From positions 1-8,762 of the forward strand of contig JAUQXU010000428.1 in NCBI GenBank assembly GCA_030837935.1: a stretch of 8,762 nucleotides of DNA, given 5' to 3'. Each line of letters starts with the position of its first letter. Within the stretch, counting starts at the first letter, position 1. Positions 4,652-8,762 of the stretch are shown piece after piece. This stretch comes from Candidatus Brocadia sp. GTDB lineage: Bacteria; Planctomycetota; Brocadiia; Brocadiales; Brocadiaceae. The notes beneath the pieces are model-generated. The model saw nothing but the letters and a program-made list of their open reading frames with translations, had not been told where the DNA came from and did no database searches. The translations under genes and the position numbers were made by a program.

Positions 4652-5713
4652 TTAATACGTGTGCTTTATCTTCAAAGGACCTGTAAGAATATAGTCATTA
4701 CTCGTTTGTTTCCCATGACATTCTATGCAGCCAGCAACTTTACCGGCTAACGTTACCGTCTCGCCATCTTTTTCCTCCGTCATGACTTTACCGCCTGGTG
4801 CAAATTTAACCCAAAACCAGTCAAAAACATCAGGAGCAAAACCTTCTATCTTATGCATCAGGGTTATTGAGGCAATGTTTTTATCAGGCAGGAAGTTTTC
4901 TTTAATAATTATCGCACCGGGAGGCATCTTTTCCTTTTTTTGCACAATTGCCTCGTGGGCGGATGCATTCACATACGTAGTTAGGAAAGCCCCATGTGGT
5001 TCCGTTCCTTCGTAACATGCCTCCTTGCCTGGCCACATCTTCCAGTTTTCATGGTAATTTTCACTCTGCATCTTATTCCAGAGTTCATTGGCCATTTTTT
5101 CGACATCGGATATTTCCTTTTCTACTTTTACAGCTTCTGACACTTCTTTCTTCAAAGGGCTTGTAAAAATATAGTCATTAGCACTCTGTCTGCCATGGCA
5201 TTCAATACAGGTTGAAACTTTACCCGCCAAGATCAGAGTCTGACCATCTTTTTCAGCAGTTGCGATCTTGCCATCTGGTTGAAATTTAGCCCAGAACCAG
5301 TCATTTACCATAGAATTAAAACCCTCTATTTTGTGCATCATCGTGATAGAGTCAAGGGTCTTATCAGGCATGTAATTTTCTTTAATAATTATCGCCCCGG
5401 ATGGCATCTGTTCCCTTTTATCAATAACTGTCTTTAAGGCGGATTCATTTACGTACGTAGTTAATAATGCCCCATGTGGTTCACTGCCTCCTATATAAAA
5501 CGCTTCTTTTCCTGGCCACATCTTCCAGTTGACCCTGTATTTTTCCTCCTGTATTTTCTTCCAGAGTTCCCTGGCCATTTTTTCGGGATTTAACTCTTCT
5601 TGCAGGGTAATTTCAGGTATCTCTTTTTTCGCAACCAACTTTTTTACTCTTTCACATCCTACAAAAAGAAAACTTATTACTAACGCTATTATTAACAAAT
5701 TATTTAATTTCAT
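4652..5713 (-). CDS. Lipoprotein with two tandem cytochrome P460 domains
   Basis: Cytochrome P460 is a c-type haem protein with a Lys cross-linked to the porphyrin; the studied enzymes oxidise hydroxylamine or handle NO outside the cytoplasm. This 353-residue protein starts with a lipoprotein-type signal (lipobox FVGC, Cys20). Two repeats of about 160 residues follow: domain 1, about 45-187, with haem motif CIECH at 169-173; domain 2, about 205-347, with CIECH at 329-333. Each has WKMWPGKEA, EPHGA-LTTYVN, GAIIIKEN, MHKIEGF, DWFW-KF and NDYI. Lys111 and Lys271 (IIIKEN) align with VTVKEL of Nitrosomonas europaea P460, where I recall Lys70 as the cross-link. The repeat is visible in the DNA too. 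ATG 5713 has AGAGGGG upstream. Its neighbour upstream is the exported CbiX-like gene, 155 bases away. Function as hydroxylamine/NO detoxifier is inference. Confidence 0.88.
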   Translation of the reverse strand: MKLNNLLIIALVISFLFVGCERVKKLVAKKEIPEITLQEELNPEKMARELWKKIQEEKYRVNWKMWPGKEAFYIGGSEPHGALLTTYVNESALKTVIDKREQMPSGAIIIKENYMPDKTLDSITMMHKIEGFNSMVNDWFWAKFQPDGKIATAEKDGQTLILAGKVSTCIECHGRQSANDYIFTSPLKKEVSEAVKVEKEISDVEKMANELWNKMQSENYHENWKMWPGKEACYEGTEPHGAFLTTYVNASAHEAIVQKKEKMPPGAIIIKENFLPDKNIASITLMHKIEGFAPDVFDWFWVKFAPGGKVMTEEKDGETVTLAGKVAGCIECHGKQTSNDYILTGPLKIKHTY

Positions 5714-5744
5714 TTTTTTCCCCTCTTCTTTAATTATTGCAAGT

Positions 5745-5774
5745 TATCTAAAGTTTAAGCTCAACTAATTGCAA
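5745..5774 (-). promoter_or_regulatory. Candidate promoter of the P460 gene
   Basis: On the minus strand TTGCAA (5774-5769) and TAGATA (5750-5745) are separated by 18 bases, about 30 bases before the start codon. If real, the P460 gene can be expressed apart from the riboswitch-controlled chelatase gene upstream. The promoters proposed for both riboswitches also begin their -35 box with TTGC. Confidence 0.33.
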
Positions 5775-5868
5775 AGCCATATTTCTTAATGAAAAATCAT
5801 CCTCCTGCTTTACCAAAGTTAATGAATGGGATAATCAATGGATTTTAATTCACCACAATGGCTTTCTT

Positions 5869-6951
5869 TCATCTTTGTTTCCCCGTGGATTCTTTCAATT
5901 CTTCTTCTACCTGCATTTCTACCCACCTGGTTATATTGCTATGGGGCAATAGGGTTTTGCCATTGAAGGCGTAGGCAAGTCCTTTCAATGCCTCTACAAT
6001 TTCACTTTCCACTCCACCCATGGCGAGCAAGTGCGGGATCACAATGACCTTTCCATCCTTACCGCTCATCTCTACCATTGTCCTCAGTTCACGAATGGCT
6101 CTCTCTTTAATCTCTTTAGGGGCATCACTCCTCCATGTCGCAACCTCAACTTCCTTAAAGTATCCCTTCTCACGCACAAAGGAAGCAAGCTTCTCCATAT
6201 CAGCCAACCAGAGTCTGTTTTCCTTTTCATCATTGGGCCCGTGCCCGACCAGAATAACTGTTTCATTAGCGGGATTCTTGCTAAGCTCCATAGCCCTTTC
6301 CAGAAGGATTTCAGCTACAAGGATGCTATCATCCAGAGCACCTGTCATATGAAACTTTATCTTACTCTCTATCCTTGGTAAGGATTTAACCGTGGTAGTT
6401 TCGGGTAATTTCTCCTGAAGGCTCAGGATGTAACGGGAATTACCTATGATCGGGCTGTGAGAGGATATGAAGAGCGGTACCACGATCACTTCAGAAACGC
6501 CCTTTTCTTCCAATTCATGAACAGCTTCCTGTATGGTATCAGGATCGGCCATACCAAAGGCAACTTCCAGCGGATACTTATCAGTGAGTGGCTTTACCAC
6601 TTCCAGGACAGAAGCATTCCACACGGGAAGTATCTCCGAATTGCGCTCTTCATGTACCTGTTCTCCGTGCATGCGATGTACTCCGTGTGCAAGAACAAGC
6701 ACGCCTATGTTCCTGGGCTGATTTACGGGTTGTATGGGAATTCCCTTTTCTTCTAATTTTGCACTTCTTCCCACCGGACATTCTTTCAATCCTCCTGATT
6801 CCTCTCCCTGTAGAACTTGCCCTAGGGTAACCTCTTCACTTGCTACCATTTTCTTTTTCAGATGCTCTTGTCCATAGATTCTTGAAGCGTGGAAAAACCC
6901 TACGACCAGGAGGCTCAAAGAAATTCTGTACCAGAAAACAAACTTTCCCAT
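5869..6951 (-). CDS. cbiX: Exported CbiX-type chelatase-like protein (sirohydrochlorin cobaltochelatase family)
   Basis: CbiX enzymes insert cobalt into sirohydrochlorin for cobalamin synthesis and are normally cytoplasmic. This 360-residue protein begins with a signal peptide or anchor (residues 1-27, YRISLSLLVVGFF, possible cleavage after IYG), then a linker to about 80 and two chelatase half-domains. Each half keeps its presumed metal histidines: His89 (VLAHG) and His165 (FISSHSP) in the first, His237 (LVGHG) and His307 (VIPHLLAMGG) in the second. It is thus a double-domain CbiX with an extra exported N-terminus. AGGAG lies 7 bases before ATG 6951. It follows a GEMM-I riboswitch and precedes the P460 cytochrome gene on the same strand. 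A periplasmic CbiK of Desulfovibrio that binds haem is a known precedent, so a role in periplasmic haem or metal handling is plausible. The true substrate cannot be read from sequence. Confidence 0.85.
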   Translation of the reverse strand: MGKFVFWYRISLSLLVVGFFHASRIYGQEHLKKKMVASEEVTLGQVLQGEESGGLKECPVGRSAKLEEKGIPIQPVNQPRNIGVLVLAHGVHRMHGEQVHEERNSEILPVWNASVLEVVKPLTDKYPLEVAFGMADPDTIQEAVHELEEKGVSEVIVVPLFISSHSPIIGNSRYILSLQEKLPETTTVKSLPRIESKIKFHMTGALDDSILVAEILLERAMELSKNPANETVILVGHGPNDEKENRLWLADMEKLASFVREKGYFKEVEVATWRSDAPKEIKERAIRELRTMVEMSGKDGKVIVIPHLLAMGGVESEIVEALKGLAYAFNGKTLLPHSNITRWVEMQVEEELKESTGKQR

Positions 6952-6976
6952 CTCTTCTCTCCTGCAAAATTTTTAT

Positions 6977-7072
6977 CTATTTTCTTATCTGCTCTGCAAT
7001 TCTTTGTTTCATGATAATAGGCTCAAACAAATTTCTAAGTTCCGGCAAAGGATTTATACGTGGATGTGCCAT
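6977..7072 (-). CDS. Possible 31-residue ORF between riboswitch 2 and the chelatase gene
   Basis: ATG 7072 opens a 31-codon frame (MAHPRINPLPELRNLFEPII, then a basic, helical-looking end) that stops 25 bases before the chelatase ATG. The composition looks protein-like rather than random. However, no good Shine-Dalgarno precedes the ATG, and no homologue is recognised. It may be a true small protein, a leader peptide or chance. Confidence 0.28.
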   Translation of the reverse strand: MAHPRINPLPELRNLFEPIIMKQRIAEQIRK

Positions 7073-7117
7073 AACAAAAAGTTAAACAAATCTAGGATAA
7101 AAAGCACGGCAAAAAAC

Positions 7118-7169
7118 AAAAAAGCCTTACTGCAAAGATATACATTTAAGCATCTTCGGCAGTAAGGCT
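7118..7169 (-). terminator. Intrinsic terminator serving as riboswitch expression platform (copy 2)
   Basis: On the minus strand AGCCTTACTGC (7169-7159) pairs perfectly with GCAGTAAGGCT (7133-7123), extended by GAAGAT with ATCTTT, and followed by a run of T to 7118. The outer stem is identical to copy 1. The inner stem differs but still pairs, for example an A-U of copy 1 replaced by G-C. The 5' arm is shared with the aptamer. Confidence 0.88.
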
Positions 7170-7251
7170 ATCTTCCAAAAAACCGTTAAAACAGCTTAAA
7201 CAGCTTAGCGAGACCCTTTACTTTGCGCCCCCGGATCGCTCAGGGTTTGCC
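7158..7251 (-). ncRNA. Cyclic di-GMP-I (GEMM-I) riboswitch aptamer, copy 2
   Basis: On the minus strand the blocks are GGCAAACC (7251-7244), a hairpin with a GCGA (GNRA) tetraloop, GGGCGCAAAG, then the stem GTAAAGG/CCTTAC with GTCT/AGAT, and the 3' strand AGCCTTACTGCCG (from 7169). The first hairpin has one T/C mismatch. The distal second stem is shorter than in copy 1 and built from different sequence (AAGCTGTTT repeated), but it can still fold. The base taken as Vc2 G20 is G, as in copy 1. The transcript continues into the exported CbiX-like gene, 167 bases after the terminator, and perhaps the P460 gene. Despite the cobalamin-type chelatase downstream, there is no cobalamin riboswitch signature here. 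Confidence 0.83.
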
Positions 7252-7278
7252 TTTTCGTAATGTCTTATTTTTTTAATT

Positions 7279-7307
7279 AAGTTATTTAATCTATTACTAT
7301 AGTGCAA
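7279..7307 (-). promoter_or_regulatory. Sigma70-like promoter of riboswitch copy 2
   Basis: On the minus strand TTGCAC (7307-7302) and TAACTT (7284-7279) are separated by 17 bases. The start would lie near 7271, about 20 bases before the aptamer. The geometry relative to the aptamer matches copy 1. The rest of 7308-7437 shows no supportable gene. Confidence 0.4.
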
Positions 7308-7437
7308 ATAAAATATCGTCAATATAAAAAACTCCATTTTGACCGTCTCTTTATATGAAATAAAACGTTTAGAGTCAATAAAAAAGTCAACATGAGCCGT
7401 CATAATTTCGACAGAAAGTTTACTGCACATCCTTTCG

Positions 7438-7460
7438 TAAGATGCTTCGTATGCGTCTTA
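7438..7460. terminator. Hairpin downstream of treT, possible terminator
   Basis: TAAGATGC (7438-7445) and GCGTCTTA (7453-7460) form an 8-bp stem with one G-T wobble and a 7-base loop, 43 bases past the treT stop. Neither strand has a good T-tract (TTTACC on plus), so it may be a transcript-end or processing structure rather than a true terminator. Confidence 0.28.
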
Positions 7461-7503
7461 TTTACCAAGGAGAAAGATAATATTTAACATAGAAAGATTG
7501 ATT

Positions 7504-8727
7504 CTATAAGTAAACAATATCTTCCGGATGGTACATGCACAGAAATAAGAGCATGTAGTCTTTTAAGTGGCGGGTAAGAAGGAAGTTCTGCCTTACATGT
7601 TCCCGACCGTTCTCACCAAGTCTTTTGGCGTATTCCGTACTGTTTAATAATTGTTTAATAGCGAAAGCAGCTCCGGCAACACTATGACACAAGAGGCCGC
7701 TATATTTGTGTATGACCTGCAACGGAATACCCCCCGTGCCGGATGCGACAACCGGCTTTGCCTTCCACAACGCCTCGGTTACGGTGAGTCCAAATCCTTC
7801 ACGAAGTGATTTTTGAATAATGACGTCAGATGCCCTCTGGAGCGCATTGATCTCAATGTCGCTGCCGGAAGGGATAGGGAGGATGTGTATGTCGGAGTCA
7901 TTGCCAGCCGCTTCCTTTGTCTCCGCATAGACACTGGTCGATTCCGGGTCATCTGTGGCCGTCCCGCCGGCAATGATGAGTTGACAATCAATACGCTTTT
8001 TTACCAAACGATACGCCTCAATAACGCCGATAGGATCCTTTAAATAGTCAAACCGTGAAATTTGAGTAATAATAGGCTTGTCTTGAGGAATATGATATTT
8101 TTCCAAGACTTTATCGAGTGTCTCCGGCGGCAAGTCCTTGTTTTTGTCACTTAAAGGGTCGATGGAAGGTGTTATCAGAAATTGCCTGATAGGTAAGAGC
8201 TGTGAAAAATTTGGAACAGAAAAGACAGCAGCATCATATTGACGGATAAATGGGGTCAAAAAGCCCCATACCTGCTTATGGGGCGCTGATACATCGATAT
8301 GGCATCGCCAAATCCATTTGCTGTCAGGCAGGGAGGTCTTTTTCTTAATCAGGGCGATGGGCTGTGGGTCATGGATGAACACGACGTCTCCATAGGTCTT
8401 TACCTCGTCAATATTCCGCTGGCTTGTTTCCATGAAGATTTCAAACATCTGCGGAGAGATCTCTTCTGATTTACCGTGCAGGGCATTATGGAATTGTTTG
8501 GTGACGTTAAAAAAATCCTCTCCGCCCTTGATAAAGTCCCATCGGGTGTCTACTCCCAATTCCTGAAATAGAGGCACCATACGATTGAGAATCTCGGCTA
8601 CACCGCCACCAACAGCAGTGGAGTTAATGTTTTGGATAAGTTTCCCCTGAAGTTTGCCTGCCAATAATCTCAATTCTTCAATGGTGCTGGGGCCTACGAT
8701 AGATTCATATTCAGTAATCTTTGGCAT
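7504..8727 (-). CDS. treT: Trehalose glycosyltransferring synthase (TreT), GT4 family
   Basis: TreT makes trehalose in one step from a nucleotide-activated glucose and free glucose; trehalose is a compatible solute and stress protectant. The 407-residue protein has the two-Rossmann GT-B fold of family GT4. Visible landmarks are NSTAVGGGVAEIL (35-47), FFNVTKQFHNAL, HDPQP (119-123), WRCHID (140-145), PSIDPLS (187-193), SRFD-x2-K (donor phosphate site, Arg225 and Lys230), and EGFGLTVTE (Glu310 to Glu318, the EX7E motif). Order and spacing match archaeal and bacterial TreT as I recall them, and length is typical. ATG 8727 fits the family N-terminus, though only a weak GAGAAA precedes it. No signal peptide, so cytoplasmic. 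Only 35 bases upstream are in view, so operon partners are unknown. Trehalose phosphorylase is the main alternative, less likely on the N-terminal motifs. Confidence 0.9.
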   Translation of the reverse strand: MPKITEYESIVGPSTIEELRLLAGKLQGKLIQNINSTAVGGGVAEILNRMVPLFQELGVDTRWDFIKGGEDFFNVTKQFHNALHGKSEEISPQMFEIFMETSQRNIDEVKTYGDVVFIHDPQPIALIKKKTSLPDSKWIWRCHIDVSAPHKQVWGFLTPFIRQYDAAVFSVPNFSQLLPIRQFLITPSIDPLSDKNKDLPPETLDKVLEKYHIPQDKPIITQISRFDYLKDPIGVIEAYRLVKKRIDCQLIIAGGTATDDPESTSVYAETKEAAGNDSDIHILPIPSGSDIEINALQRASDVIIQKSLREGFGLTVTEALWKAKPVVASGTGGIPLQVIHKYSGLLCHSVAGAAFAIKQLLNSTEYAKRLGENGREHVRQNFLLTRHLKDYMLLFLCMYHPEDIVYL

Positions 8728-8762
8728 TATTTCTCGAAACTTTAAGGATTTTGAAGTGTTAC

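Noticed and set aside
6020..6381. Plus-strand frames of over 100 codons inside the CbiX-like gene
   Set aside because: Antisense to a clear protein with conserved motifs; low-complexity Ser/Leu composition typical of shadows.
7158..7251. Cobalamin riboswitch, because a CbiX-like gene follows
   Set aside because: No B12-box pattern; the conserved blocks GGCAAACC, GNRA hairpin and CGCAAAG are those of GEMM-I.
7218..7430. 70-codon frame on the minus strand
   Set aside because: It runs through the promoter and first part of riboswitch 2; its C-terminus is translated aptamer sequence.
1..8762. tRNA, rRNA, CRISPR array or transposase genes
   Set aside because: None of the expected repeats, cloverleaf ends or protein motifs were found on either strand.

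Overview
The window looks like a chromosomal stretch of a moderately AT-rich Gram-negative-type bacterium. Tandem cytochrome P460 domains, a GT4 trehalose synthase, lipoprotein signals, rubredoxin and c-di-GMP-I (GEMM-I) riboswitches together suggest an environmental, possibly anammox-type planctomycete (Brocadiales) or a deltaproteobacterium-like organism. This placement is inference from gene content only. No rRNA, tRNA, CRISPR array, phage gene or transposase was seen.

Left part (1-1300). A small Cys/His-rich putative lipoprotein (188-370, minus) lies behind a complete GEMM-I riboswitch with its own promoter and an overlapping intrinsic terminator (510-706, minus). Next comes a BON-domain lipoprotein gene (898-1187, minus) that is broken by two one-base frameshifts. 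Its promoter and terminator are still visible.

Middle part (1300-4400), a stress-defence block. A monofunctional haem catalase (1433-2950, plus) is followed by a DUF1328/YtjA membrane peptide (3075-3257, plus) and a 120-bp fold-back element (3307-3426). Convergent to these are two tandem GlsB/YeaQ-type membrane proteins (3518-4053, minus) and a rubredoxin (4231-4392, minus), which at 53 residues is easily missed.

Right part (4400-8762), all on the minus strand. In transcription order there is a trehalose glycosyltransferring synthase TreT (7504-8727), then a second GEMM-I riboswitch plus terminator (7118-7251). It is followed by a CbiX-type chelatase with a signal peptide (5869-6951) and a lipoprotein made of two tandem cytochrome P460 domains (4652-5713). 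The riboswitch, exported chelatase-like protein and P460 protein may form one c-di-GMP-responsive unit for periplasmic haem/tetrapyrrole chemistry.

The most interesting signal is the pair of riboswitches. In both, the 3' strand of the aptamer (AGCCTTACTGCC) is also the 5' strand of the terminator. The two folds exclude each other, and ligand binding should switch transcription on. The two copies share the switching strand exactly but differ, with compensating changes, in the distal stems. Other points worth a look are the exported chelatase, the tandem P460 fusion with both presumed cross-link lysines kept, and homopolymer-associated frameshifts in two small genes.
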